Assembly: GCF_004369205.1 (NCBI RefSeq)
Contig: NZ_QFGA01000001.1
Span: 1,798,001-1,862,000 of the forward strand
Direction: 5' to 3'
Origin: Pelotomaculum schinkii
GTDB taxonomy: Bacteria > Bacillota > Desulfotomaculia > Desulfotomaculales > Pelotomaculaceae
DNA: 64,000 nt
A program made the translations under genes and the position numbers. The notes beneath the pieces are model-generated. The model saw only the letters and a list, made by a program, of their open reading frames with translations, was not told the origin of the DNA and searched no databases. This document shows positions 39,370-47,934 of the stretch, in pieces (position 1 is the stretch's first letter; the number at the start of each line of letters is the position of its first letter).

Positions 39370-40269
39370 TCAATCTCTTGTTATGTAGGCTGTTTCCACA
39401 ACACGCAGGTTTTTTGCATGATGCAGAAGATCGTCAGGGGTAACGAACAGAGCATTGATAGGAATATCCTGTTCTGTCTCCCGCAGGATTTGTTCCACAA
39501 GTTCAAGAAATTTTTGGACAACGGGCAGCAGCGCACGCATATCTGCGCCGGCGGGCATTTCATTGGGGTCGGATTCGGTCAACGCGGCGTACAGCTCTCG
39601 GGCCAATTGCTGGGGATCCGAACAAATGCCGCTTTCTTCCGGGCTGTGCATATCCACAAGGTTTGTATTGATGGGACCGGATTGCTCCAGCAGATCAATC
39701 AGGCGGATATTTTCATTGGTATCCCCCATATTCATGCCGTTTTGCAAATCGCCTCCCTGCAAGTGAATTTGATAATCCTCGCCGCAATCACGGTAGCACT
39801 GGTATACAAACTGGGAGCAAACCATTACCTTTTGCGCATGGCCGCGCTGTCGCAGCCTGTTAATGAACACGTCGAGTCCCTTGCAAACAGACCGCAGCAC
39901 AAGATCTGTGAGTTGCTGCAGCTTTGGAGTGGGGCGTATGGCGCGGTAGATAAGAAGGCCTGCCAGCAAAAACAAAGCGGGGAAGTCGAAAGCAACCCCT
40001 TCCCGCAGGTAGGCTTCCGCTGCCTGCAGCAATGGCTGGGCCGGACGGCCGGGCTCCAGCCGCAGCAGGTAAACCTTTCTGCCTTTTTCATCTGCGTGTA
40101 CGCCCGGGGACACAATCCCATGCGGCCCCATTTCCACAATCCGAAATTCCTCTAAAGCCATTGCCGAGTGACTGACGGTGGATTTGGTCAGAAATGCGAT
40201 GCTCTTGCCGATCCAGTCGTCCCCGGCTTCGAAAACTAAGACATCTCCCGGTTGCATATTTAACTTCAT
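39370..40269 (-). CDS. YiiX/YebB-like NlpC/P60-family cysteine hydrolase
   Basis: 299 residues. An N-terminal permuted papain-like domain reads QPGDVLVFEAGDDWIGKSIA, the His motif in TVSHSAMALEE, and the catalytic cysteine in MVCSQFVYQCYRDCGEDY. The Cys-after-His order is the circularly permuted NlpC/P60 (LRAT-like) fold. A hydrophobic segment (FDFPALFLLAGLLIYRAI) lies between the two halves. The C-terminal 120 residues are helical. Such enzymes hydrolyse peptides or acyl groups on lipids. Start ATG at 40269 with GGAGGATCGAC. It is divergent from a GHKL sensor kinase gene and convergent with the cystatin-like gene. Confidence 0.8.
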   Translation of the reverse strand: MKLNMQPGDVLVFEAGDDWIGKSIAFLTKSTVSHSAMALEEFRIVEMGPHGIVSPGVHADEKGRKVYLLRLEPGRPAQPLLQAAEAYLREGVAFDFPALFLLAGLLIYRAIRPTPKLQQLTDLVLRSVCKGLDVFINRLRQRGHAQKVMVCSQFVYQCYRDCGEDYQIHLQGGDLQNGMNMGDTNENIRLIDLLEQSGPINTNLVDMHSPEESGICSDPQQLARELYAALTESDPNEMPAGADMRALLPVVQKFLELVEQILRETEQDIPINALFVTPDDLLHHAKNLRVVETAYITRD

Positions 40270-40370
40270 GTCGATCCTCCTTTCTTTTGGTTATATTATG
40301 CTATAATCATAGTATAATTGTAAATACTTGCCATGGTCAGTGTTACCTACGTTTTTCAGGAGACATCGCC

Positions 40371-42224
40371 TTGCTGAACTACAAACAGAAGACAAACGAT
40401 CACAGATTACCCGCCGCAATCCTTGCGCAAACCCTTCTGGCGCTAATAGCCGCATGTATAGTTTTGCTCTATTTGAGTCAATATGCCCGGCCCTATAGGA
40501 CGGACAATATTTTCTTGCTGAGCGAAGGATGGCAATTACAAAAAGGTCCCGGCAGTATTTGGAGCAATTTGGAGCATTACCCGGCGGACATTTCTCTAAA
40601 AGCAGATGAAGCGCTGCAAATACGCCGCACGCTTTCGGAGAAGCACGCGGTGCGAGACGGCGCGCTGATGCTTGTAAGCATTCACCAGCGCATACAGGTG
40701 TTCCTGGATGAGACGCTGCTGTTTGATAATCTGGACCGGCCCCTTGAGACCGATCCGGGGGTAAGCCTGCATTTCGTGGCGTTGCCGGAGCAAGCCGCGG
40801 GGAAAAACCTGCTAATCAAAATCTGGTCGCCTTATGCTATTTTCGCCAGTTCTCTGCAGCCTGTTTATTTGGGAAACTTGTCGTCACTGCATGTGTTTGC
40901 CGTAAAGAAGTCCATATTGTACATGTTTCTTTCATTGGTATGCGTTTTAGGAGGATTCGTTTGTGCGGTATTTTCCGCGCTGCCGATGCGCTCCTATGTA
41001 AACCGCCGGGCAAATTTATTTTTCGGCCTATTCTGCATCCTGTGGGGGATTTACAGTGTTGGCCGGACTTATATTGCCTATCTGCTGTTTCCGCCTGACA
41101 TCAATTCTTTTATGCGCAGTTTTACCTACACATTATATCCTGTTTTTATTATTGCGTATTTGCGCATTCGGATGGTTCACTACAAGCGGGCGACCGATCT
41201 GGTGCTGGGCGGATTTCTGGCAACAGCCTTTCTCGCGCTGGTGCTGCCGCCGGCTTTTCACCTGGATTATTACAGGTTGCTTTCCGTCATAAATCCGCTT
41301 TACCAGCTTCTGTTTTTGATTATGGTTGTCCTGCTGCTATTGGAGCTGCGGCGCGGCAATGTATTTCTGCGCTTTATTTCACCCTGTGTCGCAGCTGCGA
41401 GTATCGCCTGCTTGTGTACGATTATCGCTCAAACAATGAGATACGACGTGCTCTATAATGTGTATGTAGTTTCATTTTTCGGCATAATTTTAACCATATG
41501 GTTTTATAACCTCTACGAATTCCTGCAACAGCGCGCAAAGGATCAGGAGGAAATCCGGATCATGAAGCTTAAAAACGCGTTGACTCTGGAATATTGCGAA
41601 GCCACGGTAGAAAACTTACAACAAATCAAACTGCTGCGCCATGAAATCAACAACCATGCCTCGGCCTTGCAAATCCTTTGCGAGGAAGGCGATGTAGATA
41701 AAATATCCGCATATGTGCAGGGAATTTCCCGGTGGGAGGCCATCACTTCCCCTGTGGTGTATTCGAACCATTTTCTTCTCAACTGTATTCTTACCAACCG
41801 GTTTGCCCGGGCATATAAGCAGGGCATTAGAATAGACTACGAGGTAATGGTTCCCAAGGATGTGCCTATCCCCGACAACGATCTGAGCAGTCTGTTTTTA
41901 AACTTGCTTAACAATGCCATTGAAGCCTGTATGGGTGTGCCGGAAAACAAAAGGTGGATCCAACTGTATGTTAAAATGAAAAACGACTTTTTGCTCATTC
42001 GATGCAGCAATTCGAAAGAAAATGCGCTGACTGAAAACGGCGCAGGCTTTCTCACCACCAAGCAGGAAAAAGGCGCCCACGGCTACGGCATTCTGGTAAT
42101 AAAGGCCATCGTGGAAAAATACGGCAGCCTTCTTGATATCTCCTACGACGACCGCAGCTTCACGCTCAAAACCATGCTGCCGGTTCCGCCCGGCGCCGCA
42201 AATGCTCCCCCAAAACAGGCTTAG
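40371..42224 (+). CDS. Membrane sensor histidine kinase, GHKL (AgrC/LytS-like) type
   Basis: 617 residues from TTG at 40371 (AGGAG eight bases upstream). A first helix (AILAQTLLALIAACIVLLYL) and an extracytoplasmic beta-rich domain (about 40-180, ball-like 7TMR-DISM) come first. Seven helices (about 180-400) follow, then a dimerisation helix with phosphoacceptor LLRHEINNHASALQ and a GHKL ATPase with SLFLNLLNNAIEACMGV. The last part has GAGFLTTKQEKGAHGYGILV. This type partners LytTR regulators. The LytTR gene is convergent and ends only six bases from this gene. Peptide or glycan sensing is possible but not shown. Confidence 0.87.
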   Translation: MLNYKQKTNDHRLPAAILAQTLLALIAACIVLLYLSQYARPYRTDNIFLLSEGWQLQKGPGSIWSNLEHYPADISLKADEALQIRRTLSEKHAVRDGALMLVSIHQRIQVFLDETLLFDNLDRPLETDPGVSLHFVALPEQAAGKNLLIKIWSPYAIFASSLQPVYLGNLSSLHVFAVKKSILYMFLSLVCVLGGFVCAVFSALPMRSYVNRRANLFFGLFCILWGIYSVGRTYIAYLLFPPDINSFMRSFTYTLYPVFIIAYLRIRMVHYKRATDLVLGGFLATAFLALVLPPAFHLDYYRLLSVINPLYQLLFLIMVVLLLLELRRGNVFLRFISPCVAAASIACLCTIIAQTMRYDVLYNVYVVSFFGIILTIWFYNLYEFLQQRAKDQEEIRIMKLKNALTLEYCEATVENLQQIKLLRHEINNHASALQILCEEGDVDKISAYVQGISRWEAITSPVVYSNHFLLNCILTNRFARAYKQGIRIDYEVMVPKDVPIPDNDLSSLFLNLLNNAIEACMGVPENKRWIQLYVKMKNDFLLIRCSNSKENALTENGAGFLTTKQEKGAHGYGILVIKAIVEKYGSLLDISYDDRSFTLKTMLPVPPGAANAPPKQA

Positions 42225-42230
42225 GATGTC

Positions 42231-42947
42231 TCAGCCGCCATGAAAATGCGCGATCATCTTCTGCAGTGATTCCTGCCGGTAGGCCCTTCCGATGGGGACG
42301 GTGACTCCCGATAACAGGCGGAACCCGTCAGGAGACAATCCCTGAATTTTATTGATGTTAACGGCAAAACTTTTGTGGCAGCGCAAAAACACGCCCTGCG
42401 GAAGGCGCGGTTCCAGCCTTTTCAGCGTTCCGGGAATCGAAACATCGCCCTTTGCCAGGTGAAAAATAACGGTTCTGTTGAGCAGTTCGATATAGTGAAT
42501 ATCGTCCGCCAAAAGGATTTGGCAGCCTCCGCTCAGGGGCAGAACAATCTTTTTCGCGCGGAAATTTTGCCGGTAATCCTTTATGAGCACCTCGGCCAGC
42601 TGCTTTTTTTGCACCGGCTTGGTCAGATAATGGATGGGGAAAACGCTGTAGCCTTCCAATGAATACTCTTTGGCGCTTGTTACAAAAACGATGCCGACCT
42701 CGTGATGGCCTTTTCCGCGAAGTTCTTTGGCAAATTGCACCCCGTTCTGGTCCATCAGTATGTCCAGCAGCAGAATTTGATAGCGCGAAGGGTCGGCATC
42801 CAGTGTCTGCATCAGTGCTTTTGCGGTTGAAAACGTGTCAATTTGAAATTCGATGCCAAGCTCATTAAAAATTTCCTGTACCAGGTTTTGCATTTTGGCC
42901 AGAAAGATCTCTTCATCATCACAAATTGCAACACGATACAACACCAT
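42231..42947 (-). CDS. LytTR-family response regulator
   Basis: 238 residues. Receiver domain: VAICDDEEIFLAKMQNLV, phosphoacceptor in YQILLLDILMDQNGVQFAKE, and FPIHYLTKPVQKKQL. The C-terminal LytTR DNA-binding domain: DIHYIELLNRTVIFHLAKGD, LKRLEPRLPQGVFLRCHKSF, and VNINKIQGLSPDGFRLLSGV. ATG at 42947 is preferred to GTG at 42959. It is the natural partner of the GHKL kinase on the opposite strand; the two genes meet tail to tail six bases apart, unlike the usual operon. Targets are unknown. Confidence 0.9.
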   Translation of the reverse strand: MVLYRVAICDDEEIFLAKMQNLVQEIFNELGIEFQIDTFSTAKALMQTLDADPSRYQILLLDILMDQNGVQFAKELRGKGHHEVGIVFVTSAKEYSLEGYSVFPIHYLTKPVQKKQLAEVLIKDYRQNFRAKKIVLPLSGGCQILLADDIHYIELLNRTVIFHLAKGDVSIPGTLKRLEPRLPQGVFLRCHKSFAVNINKIQGLSPDGFRLLSGVTVPIGRAYRQESLQKMIAHFHGG

Positions 42948-43057
42948 CCCGCCCTTCACCTGTCGCTATAAATTAGTATAGCACAAATAAAAAAACGTCC
43001 AGACGCGTAAACGAAGTCGTTTAGGCGTATTTTTGGTTGTTTGCGCATAAATCATTT

Positions 43058-43225
43058 TCAAAAAGAAACTGCTGAAAGAAGCCCCGCTTTCCTCATCTCA
43101 TCTACGGCTTCCAAATATTGATGTTCTTCGATGAGTTTTGAGGTTGATTTTGTCCTGGCATATTGCGCCGGACGGGAGTATAATACCTTTGTCATGTAGA
43201 GGGAATTTTGGGTTGCGGATTGCAT
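43058..43225 (-). CDS. Short chimeric ORF built from a SIR2-gene fragment
   Basis: 55 codons with an ideal Shine-Dalgarno AAGGAGGTATCCCT before ATG at 43225. The first half (MQSATQNSLYMTKVLYSRPA) is unrelated to anything I know; the second (SKLIEEHQYLEAVDEMRKAG) is nearly identical to residues 62-81 of the SIR2 protein encoded at 49561-52785. The shared DNA covers about 65 bp (43080-43144, and 52543-52604). It is probably a recombination product. Confidence 0.5.
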   Translation of the reverse strand: MQSATQNSLYMTKVLYSRPAQYARTKSTSKLIEEHQYLEAVDEMRKAGLLSAVSF

Positions 43226-43256
43226 AGGGATACCTCCTTGGTAATAGGATATATAT

Positions 43257-43289
43257 AAAACCGCCAGATGTGCGCAATCTGGCGGTTTT
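43257..43289. terminator. Bidirectional intrinsic terminator hairpin
   Basis: AAAACCGCCAGAT and ATCTGGCGGTTTTA flank GTGCGCA, a 13-bp perfect stem with A and T runs on both sides. It lies just upstream of the chimeric ORF. Confidence 0.8.
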
Positions 43290-43385
43290 AGTAGGAAAAG
43301 GACTTCGTTTGCAGGGTGATAAGTCATTCCATTTCATGCTACTGTGTGTTATTATTAATATGGAAAGATGTGGCAAAGGAAGTGA

Positions 43386-44114
43386 TTGCAATTGGAACGA
43401 ATAACAGTTCTTGAAAACGACATGCCACAAATCGGTCTGTTTACAAGAACCATAACACAAGGTGATGAATATGAACTTGTAAAACAGTTTGTTGAGTATT
43501 ATTGTCATCAATTTCAACGCAATAATAAAAAATTAAATCTCGCAGTATTTATAGAACCTCGGGTTTCATCTGGATTCCCAGATATTGTGCTTGCATCATA
43601 CCTTCCATCAATAGTAAACAACTGGTCGGATGAACGAAAAAACCTTACAGTAAACGACTTAAAGATACTTTCTCACTTGCTGTTGACCCGTGGTGTGAAC
43701 GGCTCCCATTTGATTTCAAGCTTGAAGTTGCCGGAAAAACAAACATTAACCTCGCTTGAAAAATTGCTTGATGCCAAGTTGATTTCGTATAGAAACAAAT
43801 GCTGGCGTCCACGTGAGTTGCGTGATGTTTTTAGCATAATCAAGCTTATTTCAGTCGAAGCAAAAATCAACAATATTAACCGAGTTGTGGAGCAATCTTT
43901 AATTAATACATGGTTTGCGTCACATTCTTATGCACTTACAAATGTTTCAAAGCCACAAAATGAAACATTGAAAGCGTTTTCTCAACATGGTATTGGCCTT
44001 TACTGTAAGAAAAAGAGTTTTCAAAAAATCCTCGAAGCTAAACAAATAACCTTGCCATCCAGCTATCAATCACTACAGTTTAATGAGTGGATTGGCAATA
44101 ATCTTGCCGTATGA
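43386..44114 (+). CDS. PD-(D/E)XK-like protein with winged-helix insertion, unknown
   Basis: 242 residues. N-terminal IEPRVSSGFPDIVLASYLPS contains a PD, followed by a helix-turn-helix-like block (LTVNDLKILSHLLLTRGVNG). Then comes FSIIKLISVEAKINNINRVV, where EAK spaced after PD matches the nuclease motif PD...ExK. The order (PD, wHTH insertion, ExK, helical tail) fits a restriction-like nuclease. TTG at 43386 has AAGGAAGTGA upstream. A second ORF starts eleven bases after its stop. I cannot name the family; the nuclease assignment is inference from three motifs. Confidence 0.5.
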   Translation: MQLERITVLENDMPQIGLFTRTITQGDEYELVKQFVEYYCHQFQRNNKKLNLAVFIEPRVSSGFPDIVLASYLPSIVNNWSDERKNLTVNDLKILSHLLLTRGVNGSHLISSLKLPEKQTLTSLEKLLDAKLISYRNKCWRPRELRDVFSIIKLISVEAKINNINRVVEQSLINTWFASHSYALTNVSKPQNETLKAFSQHGIGLYCKKKSFQKILEAKQITLPSSYQSLQFNEWIGNNLAV

Positions 44115-44125
44115 GGGAGAATTGT

Positions 44126-44278
44126 ATGAAAAGCTTTGATAAATTACGAGCTCCCTTTACAAATGTCTCTTTACTTGCAAGAGGTGTTGGTGAGATTATC
44201 GATGTAAATTGGGCTGCAATTGCCGCTCATGACATGGCATATCAGTACCCACTTTCACAAGAATGGGGTTCATTATAA
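44126..44278 (+). CDS. Short ORF downstream of the nuclease-like gene, probably truncated
   Basis: 50 residues, starting MKSFDKLRAPFTNVSLLARG with GAGGGAGAATTGT upstream of ATG 44126. It ends at a TAA two bases before a GTCAACAACCCCGTCCCC-type repeat, after which transposase remnants begin. It looks like the N-terminal part of a longer second gene cut by recombination. No family recognised. Confidence 0.5.
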   Translation: MKSFDKLRAPFTNVSLLARGVGEIIDVNWAAIAAHDMAYQYPLSQEWGSL

Positions 44279-44280
44279 TG

Positions 44281-44306
44281 TTGTCAACAAACCCGTCCTT
44301 CTGACA
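44281..44306. repeat. GTCAACAACCCCGTCCCC-type short dispersed repeat
   Basis: TTGTCAACAAACCCGTCCTT then CTGACA. It marks the breakpoint between the nuclease-like pair and an IS21 fragment. Confidence 0.55.
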
Positions 44307-44344
44307 CCTTCTTTATTGTATCATTTTTCTCTCAAATTCTGGAG

Positions 44345-44585
44345 GGCTCCGGCTCGTCACAAGGTTGAGCAACAAGGCTACAAGGCTTGCATGGCACTTT
44401 TGAAACTAGCCGACAAGTATTCCATTGAGCGACTGGACGCTGCTTGCGCCAAAGCGTTATCTTATACAGAACAGGCAATACTTAAATCAGGCCGGGATAA
44501 GATTCAAGAAGAATCCTATGTATTTCCTTCCTCCTCCGAATATGGTCTTACTCGTGGAGCCGACTACTTCAGCAAGAGGATGCGT
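44345..44585 (+). pseudogene. C-terminal fragment of IS21-family transposase IstA
   Basis: The frame reads HKVEQQGYKACMALLKLADK then YSIERLDAACAKALSYTEQA, the conserved C-terminal block of IstA proteins, and continues to SSSEYGLTRGADYFSKR. No N-terminal half or istB is present, so the element is dead. It overlaps the 3' end of the RelE gene by a base. Confidence 0.7.
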
Positions 44586-44902
44586 TATTCTCCGATATCC
44601 CCGAATAGTATGCGAAGGTAATCCTGCCTTCCATTGATGATTCGGGCTACGGAGATATATCCGTTCTCAACGCGGTAAAAAGCCAGATGTTTTTCGCATA
44701 CAAGAAAGCGCAGGTCTGTTTTGCAGCCCGTCTTCACCTGAACAGAAGGTCCCAAAAAAGGTTGCTCCTTAAGGCGGCCACAAGAATCAAGAATACTTTT
44801 TTTGATCCTTGCCGCCGCCTGTGGATTATAAAGAACGTTTGAGATGTAGTCGCTCATCTCCTGCAAATCGTTCAACGCCTCGGGGGTATACCTGACCTTC
44901 AT
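44585..44902 (-). CDS. RelE/ParE-family toxin
   Basis: 105 residues: VRYTPEALNDLQEMSDYISN, an internal LGPSVQVKTGCKTDLRFLVC, then LAFYRVENGYISVARIINGR and QDYLRILF. This is the ParE/RelE fold with the YRV...VARIxNGRQDYLRILF ending. It overlaps the antitoxin stop by four bases (ATGA), in the usual antitoxin-toxin order. Its 3' end abuts the IstA remnant. Confidence 0.88.
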   Translation of the reverse strand: MKVRYTPEALNDLQEMSDYISNVLYNPQAAARIKKSILDSCGRLKEQPFLGPSVQVKTGCKTDLRFLVCEKHLAFYRVENGYISVARIINGRQDYLRILFGDIGE

Positions 44903-45228
44903 TTTTCAACTCCCAAACGGCTGTACATATCATCCTCCGGGATCCAGTCGGCATCGGTCTTAACGGACTGCCACCCCTTTTCAACCTCACTTACAAGCTG
45001 CTTCATCGCTTTTGCCTTAAGGTATTCGGCGTTTTCTTGCGAGACAAGGAACGGAAGACCCCCGGCATTGAGTGATTGTTGGATAAATATATTGACGGCG
45101 TTTGTCAGCGTCAGGCCATATTTTGCAAAAATCATCTCCGCTTTCTGCTTGATCTCGGGATTAATCCGCATTTGGAAGCTGGAGGTCTTGGCCGCATTCG
45201 TCACGTTAGGGGTGTTATATTCGCTCAT
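44899..45228 (-). CDS. RelB/DinJ-family antitoxin
   Basis: 109 residues from ATG at 45228 (AAGGAGCTGATAGAT upstream). The ribbon-helix-helix is SSFQMRINPEIKQKAEMIFA, with KYGLTLTNAVNIFIQQSLNA as the RelB/DinJ signature. The acidic C-terminal tail binds the toxin. The upstream frame to 45261 has no start signal. It should repress its own operon. Confidence 0.88.
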   Translation of the reverse strand: MSEYNTPNVTNAAKTSSFQMRINPEIKQKAEMIFAKYGLTLTNAVNIFIQQSLNAGGLPFLVSQENAEYLKAKAMKQLVSEVEKGWQSVKTDADWIPEDDMYSRLGVEK

Positions 45229-45400
45229 ATCTATCAGCTCCTTCATCTCTATTATACCCAAACCAGGGCCAATGTAAATACATTATCACTACATATCAGC
45301 CGGATGATCAATAAATGCCTATACACAGCCGAACGCATTGCACTCTCTCCGCGCTGCTTCACGTATTCTGTCAAGTCCGCTCAATGCTTTACCGGCGCTT

Positions 45401-45422
45401 TCACCCCGTCCCCCTGACACGT
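45401..45422. repeat. GTCAACAACCCCGTCCCC-type short dispersed repeat (partial)
   Basis: TCACCCCGTCCCCCTGACAC, preceded by ACCGGCGCTT, which also occurs before GAACCGTCCCTC at 53872-53895. It lies between two toxin-antitoxin modules. Confidence 0.45.
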
Positions 45423-45507
45423 CCCAATATTCCGGCTAAAGAGTTGATATTGCAATGCAATTAGCATATAATATATATGCATTGAATTGCGAAAGGAGTT
45501 GATTACC

Positions 45508-45783
45508 GTGGCCAATACAACAAATTTCAGCGTCCGTATGGACAGCGACGTTAAAAAACAGTGCGAGATGCTTTACGGAGAGCTTGGCATGAACCTAACG
45601 ACGGCCATTAATGTGTTTTTAAGACAGTCGCTTCGGGTCGGTGGTTTCCCGTTTGAGGTAAAACTGGGCACGCCGAACAACGCTACCGTCGCCGCCATGA
45701 AGGAAGCCGAACGCATTGCCGTCGCCCCCGACGCAAAACGATACAGCGATGTAGAGGAAGCGCTGAGGGAGCTTAAAGTATGA
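45508..45783 (+). CDS. RelB/DinJ-family antitoxin
   Basis: 91 residues from GTG at 45508 with AAGGAGTTGATTACC upstream. NFSVRMDSDVKKQCEMLYGE and LGMNLTTAINVFLRQSLRVG form the RHH and DinJ block. The frame ends in ATGA shared with the start of the YafQ-like frame at 45780. Confidence 0.88.
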   Translation: MANTTNFSVRMDSDVKKQCEMLYGELGMNLTTAINVFLRQSLRVGGFPFEVKLGTPNNATVAAMKEAERIAVAPDAKRYSDVEEALRELKV

Positions 45784-46059
45784 CACTGGACATTGTTTAC
45801 GACACAATTCAAGCAGGACTACAAGCTGGCGATGAAACGTGGGCTTGATATCGAATTGCTGGATAACATCATCCGACTGCTCGCCAGGGGAGAACCACTG
45901 CCGGAAAAGAACCGTGACCATGCGCTGACCGGGAATTGGGCAGGGCACCGGGAATGCCACGTTCAAAGCGACTGGCTGCTAGTGTACCGCGCCGATAACG
46001 GCGTTCTTGTTCTGACACTGACGCGTACGGGCTCTCATAGCGATTTATTCGGTAAGTAA
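45780..46059 (+). pseudogene. YafQ-like toxin disrupted by a 2-bp frameshift near its start
   Basis: The natural start is ATG at 45780, coupled to the antitoxin stop. It reads MTLDIVY and then leaves frame; the body TTQFKQDYKLAMKRGLDIEL and ECHVQSDWLLVYRADNG continues in another frame, consistent with loss of an AC dinucleotide in a TACACGACA-like stretch near 45800. The rest (NRDHALTGNWAGHRECHV) retains the conserved His residues of YafQ. Only a TTG at 45793 without a ribosome binding site could start the intact body. Either a true inactivation or a sequence error. Confidence 0.6.
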
Positions 46060-46141
46060 AGTACGTGCACTCCCCGGCAGCTATAAACCGGCTGCTTTCA
46101 GTTTAAACCTGGAGTTTCTTCTTTATGATAAACTGAACTAA

Positions 46142-46378
<237 letters not shown>

Positions 46379-46391
46379 CCGGAGATAAGTC

Positions 46392-46514
46392 ATGAAAATA
46401 AAAATTGACTAGAACCTCCCCATTGCAGCAGCTGAGCGGTTTAACGCTGCAGGACATGATTCTGAAACGGTATATTCTGAAGGAATAGAAAGCTGCTCTG
46501 AACTGTCGATTTAA
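46392..46514 (+). pseudogene. DUF5615 PIN-like toxin, inactivated by an early stop and truncation
   Basis: ATG at 46392 follows GGAGATAAGTC and reads MKIKID, then TAG in place of the conserved Glu codon, then NLPIAAAERFNAAGHDSETV. It stops after about 40 codons, while intact relatives have about 110. A second fragment of the same gene is at 38497. Confidence 0.75.
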
Positions 46515-46639
46515 ATTCCAGGTGCAAAATGTGGTGAATGATCTAATTGCATGTATTATATTTTCTAAAATTAGCATACTATGTATTGACATTGTAAGTG
46601 ATTTATCTTACAATATAAAGTCAGAAAGGAGCTGATACT

Positions 46640-46912
46640 ATGGCAACTACAAGTGTAACAATCCGTATGGACGAAAACCTTAAAAAGCAGGCCGAAACAC
46701 TTTTTGATGAAATGGGCTTGAACATGACCACAGCTATAAATATTTTTGCAAAAGCCGTTGTCAGGCAAGGTAAAATACCTTTTGAAATCGCCGCAGACCC
46801 GTTTTTGAGCGAGGTCAACCAAGCGCGTATAAGAGAAAGCCTTGAGCAGTTGAAAAGTGGGCAGGTGATGGTCAAGACAATGGAAGAATTAGAGACTATG
46901 GCCGATGAGTAA
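46640..46912 (+). CDS. RelB/DinJ-family antitoxin (YoeB partner)
   Basis: 90 residues from ATG at 46640 after AGAAAGGAGCTG. ATTSVTIRMDENLKKQAETL and FDEMGLNMTTAINIFAKAVV form the N-terminal RHH. The C-terminal VKTMEELETMADE is the toxin-neutralising tail. It overlaps the toxin start by eight bases. Confidence 0.9.
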   Translation: MATTSVTIRMDENLKKQAETLFDEMGLNMTTAINIFAKAVVRQGKIPFEIAADPFLSEVNQARIRESLEQLKSGQVMVKTMEELETMADE

Positions 46913-47174
46913 ATCATTGACTTTTGCACAGAACGCATGGGAGGACTATTTATATTGGCAAACGCAGGACAAGAAAACGTTACGCCGTATCAACCAGTTG
47001 TTGCAAGATATCCAGCGCAATAACTTTGAGGGAATAGGCAAGCCGGAACCGCTCAAAGGCGATAAAACGGGATTATGGAGCCGCCGAATTGACGAAACTA
47101 ACCGAATTTTATACCGCGTTACCGACACCACAATTGAGATTGTACAATGCCACACCCATTACGGCGACAAATGA
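46905..47174 (+). CDS. Txe/YoeB-family mRNA interferase toxin
   Basis: 89 residues. LTFAQNAWEDYLYWQTQDKK, INQLLQDIQRNNFEGIGKPE, PLKGDKTGLWSRRIDETNRI and the ending QCHTHYGDK are the canonical YoeB blocks, with catalytic Glu, Arg and His/Tyr in place. It cleaves mRNA at the ribosome in the family. The operon with its antitoxin looks intact. Confidence 0.93.
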   Translation: MSKSLTFAQNAWEDYLYWQTQDKKTLRRINQLLQDIQRNNFEGIGKPEPLKGDKTGLWSRRIDETNRILYRVTDTTIEIVQCHTHYGDK

Positions 47175-47352
47175 CGCACAAGGCATGCTCAACCTGATCA
47201 GCCTGTCGGGAGCGATAATGTCATAACCAATTTCAGGTACGGGATAACTTGGAAATAGCTCAACCCTACGTGCTGGATCCGGCGCTGTACTGGACACCTA
47301 CACCTGAATCTGGATGGCTGTCAGAAAACTTCTAATATCTATATTGGAAATG

Positions 47353-47378
47353 TTGTCAACAACCCCGTCCCCGTGACC
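47353..47378. repeat. GTCAACAACCCCGTCCCC-type short dispersed repeat
   Basis: TTGTCAACAACCCCGTCCCC then GTGACC. It lies in the 220-bp gap between YoeB and the YwgA-like gene. Confidence 0.6.
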
Positions 47379-47398
47379 GACGTGACCGACCGATGTAA

Positions 47399-47914
47399 TT
47401 AGCTCAAATAATGATTTTCCTTTAATATTTCCAGATATTGAGATAATTGCGAGTTATTAAATTTTGTGCCTTTAATCCTTTTAACACCGTTAATTATATC
47501 AATATCACTTTTTCCTTCGCTACCAACCAAGTTGCATGCAACATAATCTAAAGTTGCAATTCCCTCTAATTCAAAGGCTGTCTTATTGCCAAATCTACTT
47601 ATCACATACTCAACAGTTTTCTTGTCCTCAGAAGAAAGCTCTTCCCCCTCACACCTAGAGGAATCCATAACACTAATAGTATGGGTTCGCCCTGTAGTAT
47701 CTATTTCTATTACCTCATCACTTTCCAATCTATGCAAAATATTATCAAGCTTAGCGCTATAAGGTCCAAAAAAGTGTATATTATACCCTAAATCAAACTC
47801 GACGCCTTTTCTCTCAATTAAGTACATTAATTTCTGGACTGCCTTTTTACCAAGTTTCCTATCTTCGCAGATACTTTCCAAAGTTTTAATATAACGCCTC
47901 AGATTATTCACCAT
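47399..47914 (-). CDS. YwgA-like protein (Panacea-like fold)
   Basis: 171 residues from ATG at 47914 with GAGGGGGAAT upstream. KKAVQKLMYLIERKGVEFDL and HFFGPYSAKLDNILHRLESD match the helix-strand core shared by YwgA and Panacea (DUF4065) domains. The C-terminal half is helical. YwgA is encoded next to the HD protein YwfO in Bacillus, and here too it follows an HD gene by 20 bp. Panacea domains often serve as antitoxins, so an HD-toxin/YwgA-antitoxin pairing is possible, but this is inference. Confidence 0.72.
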   Translation of the reverse strand: MVNNLRRYIKTLESICEDRKLGKKAVQKLMYLIERKGVEFDLGYNIHFFGPYSAKLDNILHRLESDEVIEIDTTGRTHTISVMDSSRCEGEELSSEDKKTVEYVISRFGNKTAFELEGIATLDYVACNLVGSEGKSDIDIINGVKRIKGTKFNNSQLSQYLEILKENHYLS

Positions 47915-47934
47915 ATTCCCCCTCTCAAAGAGTT

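Noticed and set aside
40194-40370. N-terminal extension of the GHKL kinase
   Set aside because: It overlaps the divergent hydrolase gene's start, is Cys/Arg-rich, and TTG at 40371 has a well-spaced AGGAG.
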